Origin: Orobanche coerulescens
Lineage: Eukaryota; Streptophyta; Magnoliopsida; Lamiales; Orobanchaceae
Direction of reading: 5' to 3'
Length of the DNA stretch: 64,000 nt
Assembly (NCBI GenBank): GCA_033398695.1
Contig: JAWKAU010000242.1
Span: forward strand, 110,945 to 174,944
A program made the translations under genes and the position numbers. The first letter of the stretch is position 1. Every line of letters begins with the position of its first letter. Below the pieces are notes generated by a model. That model did not search any database, was not told the DNA's origin, and saw only the letters and a program-made list of their open reading frames with translations. Shown in pieces: positions 33,361 to 45,800 of this stretch.

Positions 33361-36281
33361 TGTAATATCCGCAATTTTCGATTTTCGGTAAATTTCTTTT
33401 TCGGTCGGAGTCCGTTCTGACGACTCGCTCATGACCGCTTCGCCATTCCGAGGATGATTAATTCTACACTTTTGACATCCGAGTTCGCTTCGTGTCGCTT
33501 CGTTGAGTTCAGGCTTTTAGCGACTTTTCCGCATTTGAGTTCGATTCTTGCGAATCTCGTCCGAATCATTGCTTTGAAGTTTCCCGCAAGTCCGCTTAAC
33601 TTTGTTAGACGTGTCGTGAACTTCGGTTTGATTATTCGTTGACGTATGGTGATTTTCGCATTTGGGCCATTTTCGTAATTTCCCAAAGTTTGGGGTAATT
33701 ACCTTCCGTTGTCGAATTTCGAGCCTTCTGTGGTCGGAATTGTGTGTTCTACTAGCTCTTAGATTCGTCCTTGTGAGTACTTCTTAACCGTATCTTCGGT
33801 TCGTATTCGTGTTCGGGTTTCGTGTCGCTTTGTTGAATTCAGGATTACTAAACGACTTTTCTAAGTATGAGTTCGTCTTTGTTAGATCACCATTAATTTT
33901 TGGTAACTCCAAAAATTATAAATCTTTGCAATATTATAGAACATCGAGTTAGCTTTACAATGGTTCAAACGGTGAGTCAATCGGAGTCCGGACGAGAGAG
34001 TTATGGTCGTTTCGCTTTTGGCAGAGCACTTCCAGGTGTATTTCGGCCGATAGGGGGGGTCGATAGACTCTACTGCCGGCATTCTGTATGGGTATCGGTT
34101 GGGCCTATCGGCCGATAGGCTGGCCGATAGGTTCTGCTGTGTTACACTATAAATGTGTTGTTTTGAGCGTGAACAGCTCATTTCCTCCTTCATTTTCCTT
34201 AGACGCGAGAGAGAGTGAGAGAGGAGGAGAGCTTCTCATCATTATCATTTGGAGGGTTGATTTTCATCATTCTTCTTCGGTTGTGAAGCTTGACAATCAA
34301 TCCAACGCGTGTTTTACGAATCTAAATACTTGAATCACTCAAGGTAATCTCTTGAAACCCTCCCTTTTGGTTAATTGGGGTTTTTGGGGTTTTGTCCGAT
34401 TCTTTCCGCTTTGTTGATGGATTCTTGATGAATATGATTAATCTTGTTGATATCATTAGTTTTCCTACGGATTCATGGTATATTTTCATAGTTTTACTAA
34501 TCGAGAGGGTTTGGTTGTGGTCCGCCCTCGTTGTTATTTTTGTGCGAATATACATGAATCGTAGGCGGGTTTCCGGTGTATTCCATTTCCGTAATCGCTT
34601 AGAAGTGGTTGTGATTGTGCTATTCAATCGTTAGGTTCATTTTCGCTTCCTCGCGGTCGTGCTTGATTCTTCCGCTCCGCTCGTCGTATTCCTTTTCATT
34701 AGCATCGGGCGTTCCGAAGCTTCCCGGTTGAGCCGTATCCGTTCGTGGTTCCGTGCTCGTGGTATCGAGGCAAGTACCTTGTCCATACTTTTCTCGTTTT
34801 ATGGATATGATGATCGGTGGTCGTCTTGATGTGTTTGTTTGGTTATTTGAAATGAATTTTCAAAGGATTTCGGTTTGGCCTCGTTAAAGGCTCTCTTTCC
34901 AAAACGCGTGTGTGTTTTGTGAACGTTGTGTTTTGGAAATCGATTATGATTTGATTATTTTGAACGTTGAAGGCTTTGATGATATCCCTATTTTTAAAGT
35001 TATGGAATTTTGTATTCCGGGTTTAATCCTGTTATTATGTTTTGGGGAGTTGATACTGTTGTCGGATAAATGGCCATCTCTAGTGAGTATTCTTAATGAA
35101 CTTACATTCTTAGCATGTTAGTATTGCATGAGTAACGTGTGTGTGTGTATGCTCACTACGGGTTAGACTCGACGGGGTCTCGGTAGGGTTCCACGAAGCT
35201 GTGGACCGCGAGCTTGCTTTTAACCACTGTGGGTTAGATCCGACGGGGTCTCGGCAGGGATCCACGAAGCTGTGGGTCCGCGGTTAATTGTGGTGCATTT
35301 TTACAAATGTGATTTGATATTGGCATTTCCGGAAATGAGTGCTTTTGAACGGTTTTCATTTGCATGCATTGGCTAAGTGTGTAAGAGGTAAGTTGTTCGT
35401 TTGGCTTACTTGGCTAGGATGGCACTGGAGTATTTTGTTGTTTGTTTTAAATCCTTTATTTGTGGATTTTGATGTTGGGATACGAACCTCCTGGTCGTTC
35501 TTGTGTACTGTGAGTTGATGAGATTTGGGGCTAAAATCCCAATGGTTTTGTAAAAGTCGTTTTACGGATTTGGGGCTAAAATCCCAACGGTTGGTTAATG
35601 TCATTTTTCAGAAAGTAAACCTTTGGGGCGGTGACCCCTTTTGTCTTTTGGTTTTCGAAAAGTAGGATTTGATAATCCTAAATTGTTTTCTATTAAAACT
35701 CTCGATGGCATTCTAAACTGTTTTATAAATTACTTCCATTGATTTATGATATTTCGCTTTTGAAATGTTTTCTCACACGCTTGCCTCGGGAAGTACTTTT
35801 CGCTTCGCTTGGATCTTTGAGGATCCTCGGTTATTGTTATTTGTGGGATGTGAATTGTATGGCTCGTATTTGCACTTTGTATTTGCACTAGCAAAACAAA
35901 GGAGTTTTGCTAACCCCCGAGTATTCGGGGTGGATGTCTGTTTTGCATTCGTGTCTTGGAGCATAACACAGGTCGGCACGAAGGATGATGAAAGATGATC
36001 GATACTAATCACATGAGGAACCGTACATCGTGTGTTGGTTCAGTTGTACTTTATTTTCCGTTTGTATTGTTCCGTTGTGCGGGTGTAGTTGTATTTTGTC
36101 CCCTGCGTGGGCATGAGTTGTATTTGAGTTGTATGTATTTGTGGAAAGACCAAATCGGTCCATCGAGTCATTGTAGCCTCGAAGGCATTGTCGAGATGTT
36201 AAATGTCGTTACCAGCCTGGTAGATCCTTGAGGAAAGGTTCTACAGCGTGTAATATCCCTGAGCGGATTGGGGGTGTTACA
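33361..36281 (+). repeat. 3' LTR of element B
   Basis: 2921 bp, collinear with 19531-22452. Long stretches (for example 34890-35115 against 21067-21290) differ by only a base or two, so the element looks young. Differences elsewhere are mostly short G/C-rich indels. Confidence 0.88.
34034..34154 (+). promoter_or_regulatory. B-type U3 words and TATA box, 3' LTR copy
   Basis: CTATCGGCCGATAG at 34105-34118; TATAAAT at 34148. Confidence 0.6.
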
Positions 36282-36286
36282 ATATC
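36282..36286. repeat. target-site duplication of B, right
   Basis: ATATC, identical to 19526-19530. Confidence 0.88.
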
Positions 36287-37509
36287 ATCAATCATCCATC
36301 CTATAACATCCTTTGATCGAGCGAATCAGGTCAGATTTTCCAGAAATCTAATTTTGGGGATTTTGGGTATTTTGTTCGATTTCGTCCGTTTAATCCGATT
36401 TAACTTAGGATTGTGATGGATTGATGATTATTTAGATGTATTGTATCATTTCCCTTGTTATCCCATGGTTGGATCGTATCGATTCGTTGTTTTGGTCGAG
36501 TTCTTGACCGACGCCTTGAAGGTGTCCGGTAAAATGTCATAGAGGGGTTTTCGGGCGTTCGTCGATTATTCTTCCTCGTATGATCTATGATTTATTGAAT
36601 TTATGATTTTATGTTCTAATTCTTGTGAAGAACTCGAGTCGAAACCCTTCCGCTCGTTGTCTTCTTCGTGGTTCAAGCTTCCCGGCCGAACCGTGTTCTT
36701 CGATCTTCTGTAATGTTTATTAAGGCAAGTATACATTTATGATTGTACGTTCTCGACTTTGAAAGTAAGAAATATTGATGGCATATCATGAACGAACCGC
36801 TTTTACGGCATTCATAGATATATTAATTGGCATGTAATGAACGAACCGCTTTGACGGCATTCCTACATGTATCGGCGTATGAGGTGAACGAACCGCTTTG
36901 ACGGCATTCACATACGTAACGGCGTATGAGGTGAACGAACTGCTTCTACGGCATTCACATACGCCTTATGAGATTTTAGTTATTCCTAATACTAGTCTTA
37001 AATTGATGAATTGACGGATATTGATGAATTGACGGATTACATTTACTTTATTGTCGAGAAGTATTATGTTTCATATTGTTATACTTGCACTAGCTATTCG
37101 GCTAACCCCTTTATGGGGAAATACATTTCATGTATTTCGTGTTCCAGAGAGCTGACAAAGTGTACTGTGTCGGCATGAAGATGATGGGCAAGTGTGATAC
37201 CGTGTCTTGTCTCCTGTTATCTCTTTTGGTTTCCTCCATTCGGTGTTGTTGTCTTGGAATGGATTTTTAAATACTCGAGTATTGTATTTCGCTTTCCTTG
37301 ATGTTCGGCTGTGTTGCCGAGGTATTGATTTGTGCGGTGATGTATATGGTTTCATTGTTTATGGTTTCAATACCATTTGTATCGTCTTTCTTTCTATTGT
37401 ATGTAGACCTTATCGGTCAAGTTTATAGTTCCGCGTATGTTTAGCCTTGTGGGTCCCACTACGGGGCTCACGGCGCTGTAATATACCCCGAATAACTTGG
37501 GGTGTTACA
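36287..37509 (+). repeat. 3' LTR of A, right part
   Basis: Continues the LTR after element B (ATCAATCATCCATCC as at 13351) through four hairpin repeats (36777-36965) to GGGGTGTTACA. The two parts total about 2019 bp, matching the 5' LTR. Confidence 0.88.
36777..36965 (+). repeat. tandem 47-bp hairpin units in A 3' LTR
   Basis: Four GAACGAAC(C/T)GCTT units, the counterpart of 13840-14030. Confidence 0.72.
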
Positions 37510-37514
37510 ATGAT
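37510..37514. repeat. target-site duplication of A, right
   Basis: ATGAT, identical to 12548-12552. The TNP2 exon resumes here. Confidence 0.9.
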
Positions 37515-37579
37515 CCACCTTCCCAGCAGCTATTGGTCACGGGTCCAGTGCACTACACGTGGATGTACCCGGTTGAAAG

Positions 37580-37656
37580 GTAACATAATTTTGTATGATA
37601 TATATATATATATTGTCAAATTAAGTATGATTTTTAACACAATGACAATATTACAG
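37580..37656 (+). other. TNP2 intron
   Basis: AAAG/GTAACA donor and ATTACAG/C acceptor, 77 bp, AT-rich with a TA run, lying where the WMYP.ER motif ends. Confidence 0.55.
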
Positions 37657-38024
37657 CAACTCGGTGATTACAAAGACTCCGTGGCCAATAAATCTGCACT
37701 GCAGGATGCATTGCGTAATCTTACCTTGCGTCGGAGTGTATTACACATATCAAGTTGTATTTGGGCACCTTCGAGCCCCCTTCCCGCTCTATTCCAAAGC
37801 AGATAAAATATAATTTAATCTTTCTATCATATCCACCGAGGTTGACGTCTATGGAGGTTGCCAGAAGACAATTAGACCCGCATTTAGTCACGAATTGCAC
37901 ATTGGTGGATATTGCTCAATTGTCCGTGGTTCAAGATCGGAAAGACATCCACTTGTCATGCGATATGGTGCGAGGTGACACTAGATTCCACAATGACACT
38001 TTTGCCGACTATTTTGGAGAATGG

Positions 38025-38098
38025 GTACATATACATTCAGTTGCTATTGCATTTTGGACTTGAGATATTTTTTTACATAAAAAGTTTATTTACGACAG
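38025..38098 (+). other. TNP2 intron
   Basis: ATGG/GTACAT donor and TACGACAG/A acceptor, 74 bp, joining the ADYFGEW exon to the THIQDDGHPNW exon. Confidence 0.6.
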
Positions 38099-38553
38099 AT
38101 GACACACATACAAGATGACGGACACCCTAACTGGTCACGTGAACTTATGCTTCTTTCTATGAAGCCGGTTATGTCAAGAATTTATTCGATGGCCAAAGTC
38201 AACGGTGTCACATTCGTATGCCTTGAGAGAGACAAAAAAAGAAGATGTCAAAATTCTGAGGTTATGATAGATGGTGGATATTACGGTGTTCTTTTGGAAG
38301 TGGTAGAACTAATTTACAGGGAAGGCATGACAATTTACTTGTTTAAGTGTCGATGGTACGACACCAGTCTTGGAACCGATATGCAAGACGACTACGAGCT
38401 GTTATCTGTTGACACTTCCACTTCATGGTATGAAAGTGATCCTTTTGTATTTGCTATATCAGCAAAGTCGGTATATTATTTGGACGACTTGGTGAAGAAA
38501 GGCCCATGGAAGGTAGTGAACGTTGTGACAACGAGGAATATTTTTAGTGCTGC

Positions 38554-38558
38554 TACAC
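38554..38558. repeat. target-site duplication of E, left
   Basis: TACAC, identical to 55796-55800. Confidence 0.88.
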
Positions 38559-39295
38559 TGTAACATCCCCAAAACCATATGGGAATATTACACGCCGTAG
38601 ACCCTTTCCACAAGGATCTACCAGGCTAAACATCCATAAACAACCAAATGCTTGCCCGACCAGGGTCAAACAATAAAATGATACAGACCGATATGGTCAC
38701 ACAACCCAATCGATAAAACTAACTTAATTAACATTACCCACACAGGGGTCGAAATACAATACAGCGGAAGACTGAAATCAACTCTGACAACACAACAAAA
38801 ATCAAAATAACTCCCGACTCATGATTAGTATCGTAGCTCGTCATCCTCTTGTGCCAATCCTGTGACTGCTCCCCTGAATCAGCATGTACCTGGACGCAAA
38901 ACAGACATCCACCCCCGACATTTCTGGGTTAGTAAAACTCCACCGCTTTACTAGTGCAAGTATCAAATCATACGAAATGTAACAAGCAATTAATAATCGA
39001 GATCAAATATAATAATCAAGTATCAAATATTCCCTGAGATTTTCACAAGGGAAGATAAGCTATGAAGCATTCAAAATAAGATTATCATCTCGAATTTTTA
39101 AAATTTCAAAACCTTAAGACCTCAAGTCCCGATTCACAAACCTTTCAAAAACTTAAGGGCCTTAACCCAAAACTTGTTTCATAATTCAACAGCTTACAAT
39201 ACGGGAAACATTTCCATAAATCTCGTGGGACTCGCCCAACATTCTTTCTTAAAACTTTTCCTTTAAAAACTTTGATTTGAAAAGTATCATGCTCA

Positions 39296-39740
39296 TGACA
39301 CCGTGATCCACCGTCACGTGTCTCCGTAGGTTCAACAACCCGCACGGACTACATCACGCACAATTAAACAAACATAATCAATTCCGACACCGTGATCCAC
39401 ATCACGTGTCTCCGTAGGTTCAACAACCCACACGGACTATTAACCAAACATAACCAATTCCGACACCGTGATCCATCATCACGTGTCTCCGTAGGCATAA
39501 CAACCCGCACGGACTATATCAATCACCACAATCACACACACGATCCCGACACCGTAGTCCACCGCCACGTGTCACCGTAAGCCCCGCCGAGCTCACCCGG
39601 CTGACGCACCGTGTCCGAAACTCATGGTCCACCGCCATGCGTTATCGTAGGCCTCGCTGACCAGACGATTGGACCTCAGTACCTCACTAAGTTCTGATCC
39701 CGTAGTCCACTGCCACGAATCCTCGTAGGTCCCGTCGAAC
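39296..39740 (-). repeat. tandem hairpin repeat in E 3' LTR
   Basis: Units with CACCGTGATCCAC (or CCCGTAGTCCAC), then CACGTGTCTCCGTAGG, start near 39298, 39388, 39464, 39549, 39623 and 39698. The left three are well conserved, the right three diverged. The counterpart in the 5' LTR is about 53693-54140. Confidence 0.75.
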
Positions 39741-40701
39741 CAACACGAGTGAACTTAGCGGTCATACACATATTCACATCCACATTACATACAACAATGA
39801 GTACAATTAATCAATCACCTTGATCACCACAAAATCGCATATCGCACGCACATAACACAACCTCGACACTCGCAACAACTATCATCAATCAACGACATTT
39901 AACCAACATAACACACATTCGGTACACAATACATTGCACCACCACGTGTACAACCATCCCATATGTACGTCGCATTCCTGCACAAATGGCACAACGCCTA
40001 ACACGTATACTGATATAACACTATTATCACAAAGCCTTCAAATTACGGAAAACACAACCAACTCAAACGGAACATAATTACGAAGGCAAGCAAAGTCATC
40101 ATACATCTCATACGTAATTACTAGTCGCAAGATACAAGTCGTATAGTAAGATACTTGCCTTAATAACCGCTACCGAACGCTCCGAAGAACACGGTTCGAC
40201 CGGGAAGCTCGGACCCCAAAGAAGGCAACGAACGGAAGGGTTCCACTCGAGTTCTTCACAAGAATTCGCTCCTAAGTCACAACGATATCAATTCAATCAC
40301 AATTCTACGAAAACGTATGGAACTTCCCAAGTTCTACCCATTGAAGCATTTTATCGGACACTTTGAGGGCGTAGTCCAATTTAATCGATTATTCAAAGAA
40401 ATACTCAAATCCGCTCCACAAAACTTCAAGGGTATTGAATGATTACGAGTTTACAATCAAGTTCTAACAATAATATGAATCAAAACGGCAAATCGCCAAA
40501 ACACCAAGAAACCTCAAGAACATCCAAAACCAAAAGTTTAGGTGTTCTTACCTTCGATCCGGTGGAAGATGATGTTAATCCATGATCCCAACTTCCAAAA
40601 CATGTTTATATAAGTTGATTCTACTCAAAACCATCGATCTAGGGTGAAAATCGCTAAGGAATGAAGAAAAGATGAGAAATGGCGGATGACTCGGTCCAGC
40701 C

Positions 40702-40871
40702 TATAAATAGCCGACACTGGCCGCTTACGTAATCGCCAAGGCCTACGTGCACGAATCGCCAAGGCCGAACTCTCCGACGATTCTGCCGACATGTTACGAC
40801 GAATCGGAAGGCTGTTACGTGCGTAACGGCATTACGGCCGCATCGCTGCCATTACGGCCGTTACTCGGCCA
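40702..40871 (-). promoter_or_regulatory. E-type U3 words and TATA box, 3' LTR
   Basis: On the minus strand, words TTACGTGCGTAA (40815-40826) and TTACGGCCGTAA-like precede the TATA-like sequence at 40702-40708. Other copies of the word are degraded here compared with the 5' LTR. Confidence 0.55.
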
Positions 40872-41377
40872 GTTCGCCAGCCAGGCCTCGGCCGATCCGA
40901 CGGTCCAAAATCCCAAACTCCGACCTGAACGTAAACCGAAAACACGATTATGAAGTACTCGCAAAGACGAATCCGAATGCTAAGAGAACACCCGATTCCG
41001 ACCACCCGAGGGCTCGAAATTGACAATGAAAGTAATTACCCCAAACTTTGGGAAATTACGAAAATGGCCCAAAACGTCCGAAATACACGATACACGATCG
41101 AAACACCAAACCGAAGCTTACAACATGAATAATAACATTAAATGGACTTCCGAGAAACTCAAACAACATTTTCGGACGAGATTCGCGAGAATCGAACTCA
41201 AGTGCGGAAAAGTCATTTAAGAACACGAAACTCAACAAAACGATACCGAAACGAACTCGGATGACAAAAAGTGTAGAATTAAATATTCTCGTAATGACGA
41301 AACGGTCAAAAGTGAGTCGTCGAAACGGACCTCCGCCGAAAAATGAAAATTACCGAAATCTGAATTGCGATATTACA

Positions 41378-41390
41378 TTCTACCCTCCTT
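41378..41390 (-). other. polypurine tract of E
   Basis: TTCTACCCTCCTT on the plus strand (AAGGAGGGTAGAA on the minus), next to the LTR and after the hairpin AAGTTTCG/CGAAACTT. Confidence 0.78.
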
Positions 41391-41784
41391 AAAAGAAGTT
41401 TCGTCCCGAAACTTAAAATAAGTAGGGAGAAGCAATATCCCAACAGGAAACCTCAACGAGATACACAAGAAACGCATAACTTTCGCCCATTGGCGAAACG
41501 TTACAAGCATTGCGAAAGAATATACAACGTGAAAACACGCCTCACGACGATCATAACAACGCCATCGGCAATGATTCAAAACAATAACGATCAATTAACG
41601 ACGCATCACATACCACATCATATGCACACATTTGATCAAATAAATGTATGCGACAACAAGTCGCACCCGACTAAAACGGCTATGCGATAGAAACAAATAG
41701 AGTATTACGATAGTAATCATTCCGATTCTCATCAACAAGAAAATGTCCGACGTCAAAACACAAACAATTCAAGATAACGGAAAA

Positions 41785-41850
41785 CGAGAATACCGGATAT
41801 TACATTCTATCCTATTAAAATTAAGTTTCGTCCCGAAACTTAAAATAAAA
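41785..41850 (-). repeat. second LTR-start/purine-tract remnant in E
   Basis: ACCGGATATTACATTCTAT, a degraded purine tract, then AAGTTTCGTCCCGAAACTT and AAAATAAA repeat the LTR junction of 41359-41415 about 430 bp further in. It is a scar of tandem insertion, recombination or template switching. Confidence 0.6.
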
Positions 41851-42610
41851 CATCATGATAGAATAGAAACAAAACCAAAAGGTTCACGCAACAAATATCA
41901 ATCTCTACACGAATTACAGCACAAAGTACGATACACTACTACATCACTGACACCACCGGCCCTCCCGAGTAGGAACGAAACCCGATTCCCGAACATCCCG
42001 GCAACGGTCTCACAATGCACCGCTTGGTGCCCCATTGGCCGCACTTAAAACAATTAACCGGTGGCGAACGACAATTCCGTCTCGCATGGCCTACACGACC
42101 GCAGCTAAAGCGTGTCTTCACACCGATCGCCTTACTCGCCTCGGGGTAAGGTTCTTAGACGGTCAACCGAACGAGGAGTGCTCCTGCAGGAAATCAAGCA
42201 ACAGCTCACGGATCTCACTCCTCGGCCTCTTGAAAAATTTCTCGAGGTCTTCCGTCTCTTACTCTCGAACCAGATTCCGTCACGAAACGGCCATCTCAAT
42301 GGCTAAAGCTCGGTCCGATATTCCTTCGTGGTGGTACACATGAGCGGAGCCATACTCTCACGGATATGGGGTTTCATGCGCATATTGAAGTATCGGACCT
42401 TGTCCGCTTCACTTCTCACTTGATCACGAACATAAGCCAACTGCGGTTATAATCGACTATCGCACGGGATATCGACACATCCTGGGCGTGGCGAGAAAAA
42501 CTCAACAATCCTCGCTCACGAACAGTGCAGGCAATACTGCCTCCATGGCGGTCTTAAACTCAGCCCATGTAGGTGTACGATCTGCAGCACTACAACGTGC
42601 CACCACTGCA

Positions 42611-42615
42611 GCTTC
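42611..42615. repeat. target-site duplication of F, left
   Basis: GCTTC, identical to 51243-51247. Confidence 0.85.
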
Positions 42616-45600
42616 GTAACACCCCAATCCACTCAGGGATATTACACGCCGTAGACCCTCTCCTCGAGGATCTACCAGCCGGTAACAATATTTAACATCT
42701 CGACCATGCCTTCAAGGCTACAATGACTCAAGAGACCGATTTGGTCTTTCCACAAATACATACAACTCAAATACAACTACACCCGCATAACGGAACAATA
42801 CAAAGCTGAAAATAAAGTACAATCGAACCAACACACGATGTACGGTTCTTCATGTGATTAGTATCGATCATCTTTCATCATCCTTCGTGCCGACCCCGTG
42901 TTATGCTCCAAAACCCGAATGCAAAACAGACATCCACCCCGAATACTGGGGTTAGCAAACTCCACTGCTTTGCTAGTGCAAATACAAAGTGCAAATACGA
43001 GCCATAAACTTCACATTCCACGATTAAAAATAACCTTGGATCCTTAAAGATCCAAACGAAACGAAAAGTACTTCCCGAGGCAAGGGTTTGAGAAAACATT
43101 TCAAAAACGAAATATCATAAATCAATGGGAATAATTTATAAAACGGTTTAGAATGCCATCGAGAGTTTTAATAGGAAACAATTTAGATTATCAAATCCTA
43201 CTTTTCAAAACCAAAGATGTAGGGGTCACCGCCCAAAGGTTTACTTTCCGGAAAATGACATTAACCAAATCGTTGGGATTTTAACCCCAAATCCAGAAAC
43301 GACTTTTATAAACCATCGATTTTAGCCCCAAATCTCATCAACTCACAAGACACGAGAACGTCAACAAGGTTCGCCTTCCAACGTCAAAATACACAAATAA
43401 ATGATTTAAAACAAACAACAAAATACTCTAGTGCCATCCTAGCCAAGTAAGCCAAACGAACAACTTACCTCTTACACACTTAGTCAATGCATGCAATCAT
43501 GAAAACCGCTCAAAAGCACTCATTTCCTAAATGCCAATATCGAATCACATTTGCAAAAATGCACCACAATTAACCGCGGACCCACGCCTTCGTGGATCCC
43601 TGCCGAGACCCGTCGGATCTAACCCACAAGTGGTTAAAAGCAAGCTCGCGGTCCACAGCCGTGGAGCCCTACCGAGACCCCGTCGGATCTAACCCGTAGT
43701 GAGCATACACACACACACGTTACTCATGCAATACTAACATGCTAAGAATGTAAGTTCATTAAGAATACTTACTAGAGATGGCCATTAACTCGACACCATT
43801 ACCAAACTCTTCAAAAATATAATAACAAGTTTAAATAAGGAATACACGATTCCATAATCAAACAATAGGAGTATCATCCTAAAATCCTTCAATGTTCAAA
43901 ATAACCAAATCATAATTAATTCTCAAAACACCGTTCACAAATCACACTCGTTTTGAAAGAAAGCCTTTAACGAGGCCAAATCAAATCCTTTGAAACTTCA
44001 TTTCAAATAACCAAACAAACACGTTAAGACGACCACCGATCATCATATCCATAAAACGAGAAAAGTATGGGCAAGGTACTTGCCTCGAATAAGAACAACG
44101 CGAGAATCGACCAAGTAGGTTGGCCCGAACCGACTACGAACCCGCCGACTCCACCGAACGCCAACTCATGTTCATAAACTACGAAGGACAAATAATAACA
44201 ATGAAATGAATTCCATAACACGACTCAAAGCCGTTGAATTCAAAGAACGAATGACGAAAGTTCACGGATTTTTCCCAAAATGGCCAAGAACACGATTCGC
44301 TCCACAAAACCCAAAACAATTCCAAGTTGAAATATGGATATACAATCCATAGAATGTGTTTAACAACATCATTTAACCACAATCGATCCATCAAAAACGG
44401 ATGAAAAACGAGATCGAGAACAAATCCCCAAAAAGTCAACTCGAAGGAAATCAAGAATTATACTTCGATTCGACGAAGAACAATGGATTAAATGATGTTA
44501 AACACAAGAATACTATCAAGATTAATCATACCCATCATGAATTAATCAACAACACGGAACGAATCAGACGAAAATGCAAAAATCCCCAAATTCACGAAAT
44601 TAGGGTTCTAAGGAAGATTACCTTGATTCGCTGGATCAAAGGTTAATAAAGGACGATCGATTGATGTTATGGACTCCAGAACTTCATGGTTTTGTTGTTA
44701 AACAACATGGCTTCGTCTCCCATGAATCCCCACTCGCGGATGGAGAAGGAAGGAAATGAAAAACGAAGTGAAATGTGACTGCTCAGCCATATTTATACTG
44801 CCACCTAGCGTGCGCTAGCCTTCCCTGACTAGCGTGCGCTTATCGGCCAGACGGCCGAGTACCCTCGGCCGTGGCCCACACGACCCGGCATCACCGACCA
44901 ACCCCGCCGACCGAACCTGCCGACCCAACTCCCGCTAGCGTGCGCTACGGCCGGATGCTCGCTGCGCCGACTGGCCCAAAGAGCCACTGGATCGAATCGC
45001 CTGGCAGTAACGACGCTAGCCGGCCGACAACAGGCGCTACGCCGCCGACTAGCGCGCTACGCTGGCGTAGCGTGCGCTACTCGCCGATCTGACCGAGTCC
45101 AACCTCGAAACCCCATCGCCTGTGCCCGATAGCGACGCTAGCCACCCGGCACGGCGCTACACTGCCGGTTAGCGCGCGCAGCCTTCCGGCCAGAAGCGTG
45201 CGCTCGCCGGTTCTGCCGCACCAGACGGCCGGTGCCTGCAATCGTCCGGCCAGCCCGCCACTGTCCGGCGATCCGCCACTGTCCGGCTGGGCCCCGCCAC
45301 CGCTGTGGCTCGACGACCCGATTTCCGAAACAGACGGCGAACACGACGAAAAGTTCGCGGACAAGATAAACGACTAAATGAAAGCGTAATACCATAATTA
45401 GTCATACGCGACCAAGAAACGGTCGAGACAACAATTACAGATACGGATACCCGTAACTTTCAAGAAATTACAAAATGGCCCAAAACGCCTAAATCACGAT
45501 ACGTGATCGAATAACCAAACCGAAGTTCACAACACGCCTAACAAAGTTAAACGGACTTGCGGGAAACTCGAAACAGCTTTGGTCGAGATTCGCAAGAATC

Positions 45601-45787
45601 GAACTCAAGTGCGGAAAAGTCGCTAAAAAGCACAGAACTCAACGAAACGACACCGAAACGAACTCGGATGTCAAAAAGTGTAGAATTAATCATTCTCAGA
45701 ATGACGAAACGGCCATGAGCGAGTCGTCAAAACAGACTTCCGCCGAAAAAAAGAAATTACCGGAAATCGAAAATTGCGGATATTACA
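42616..45787 (-). repeat. 3' LTR of element F
   Basis: 3172 bp, collinear with the C LTR in reverse. Word array 44810-45190, TATA at 44791, two-unit repeat at about 43575-43705. Confidence 0.87.
44791..45190 (-). promoter_or_regulatory. C-type word array and TATA box in F 3' LTR
   Basis: AGCGTGCGCTA / TAGCGCACGCT words on a GC-rich background. TATTTAT at 44791-44797 is the TATA box in minus orientation. Confidence 0.58.
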
Positions 45788-45800
45788 TTCTACCCTCCTT
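45788..45800 (-). other. polypurine tract of F
   Basis: TTCTACCCTCCTT on the plus strand, next to the LTR, followed by the AAGTTTCG/CGAAACTT hairpin. Confidence 0.8.

Larger units (their letters stand above)
19531..36281 (+). mobile_element. LTR retrotransposon B (non-autonomous, LARD-like)
   Basis: Inserted in A's 3' LTR with the 5-bp duplication ATATC (19526-19530 and 36282-36286). LTRs are 19531-22452 and 33361-36281 (2.9 kb each), starting TGTAATATCCGC and ending GGTGTTACA. The PBS is at 22457, and the purine tract AAGGAGGGTAGAA ends at 33360. The interior (22453-24565 plus 33207-33360, about 2.3 kb) has no gag or pol and is nearly the same sequence as the interior of C. Element C is inserted within it. 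Net length is about 8.1 kb. It must have moved using proteins from another element. Confidence 0.87.
12553..37509 (+). mobile_element. LTR retrotransposon A (Ty3/gypsy-like, non-autonomous)
   Basis: Flanked by the 5-bp duplication ATGAT (12548-12552 and 37510-37514). Removing the element restores the TNP2 reading from MPHLM to the following HLP. LTRs of about 2.0 kb (12553-14559; 18735-19530 plus 36287-37509) start TGTAATACCCG and end GGGGTGTTAC(A). The PBS fits initiator tRNA-Met, and the purine tract AAGGAGGGTAGAA precedes the 3' LTR. The 4.2-kb interior has no recognisable gag, protease, RT or integrase and contains another LTR (D). Element B is inserted in the 3' LTR. Net length is about 8.2 kb. 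The assignment to Ty3/gypsy (Tekay/Del-like) rests on the GTTTCG.GGACGAAAC plus purine-tract end and the TGTAATACCCC terminus; it is an inference. Confidence 0.85.
38559..41377 (-). repeat. 3' LTR of element E
   Basis: 2819 bp. On the minus strand it starts TGTAATATCGC and ends GGGGATGTTACA. Contains about six diverged 75-90 bp repeat units (39296-39740), the twin hairpins near 38917-38957, TATA at 40702 and U3 words at 40723-40871. Confidence 0.87.
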
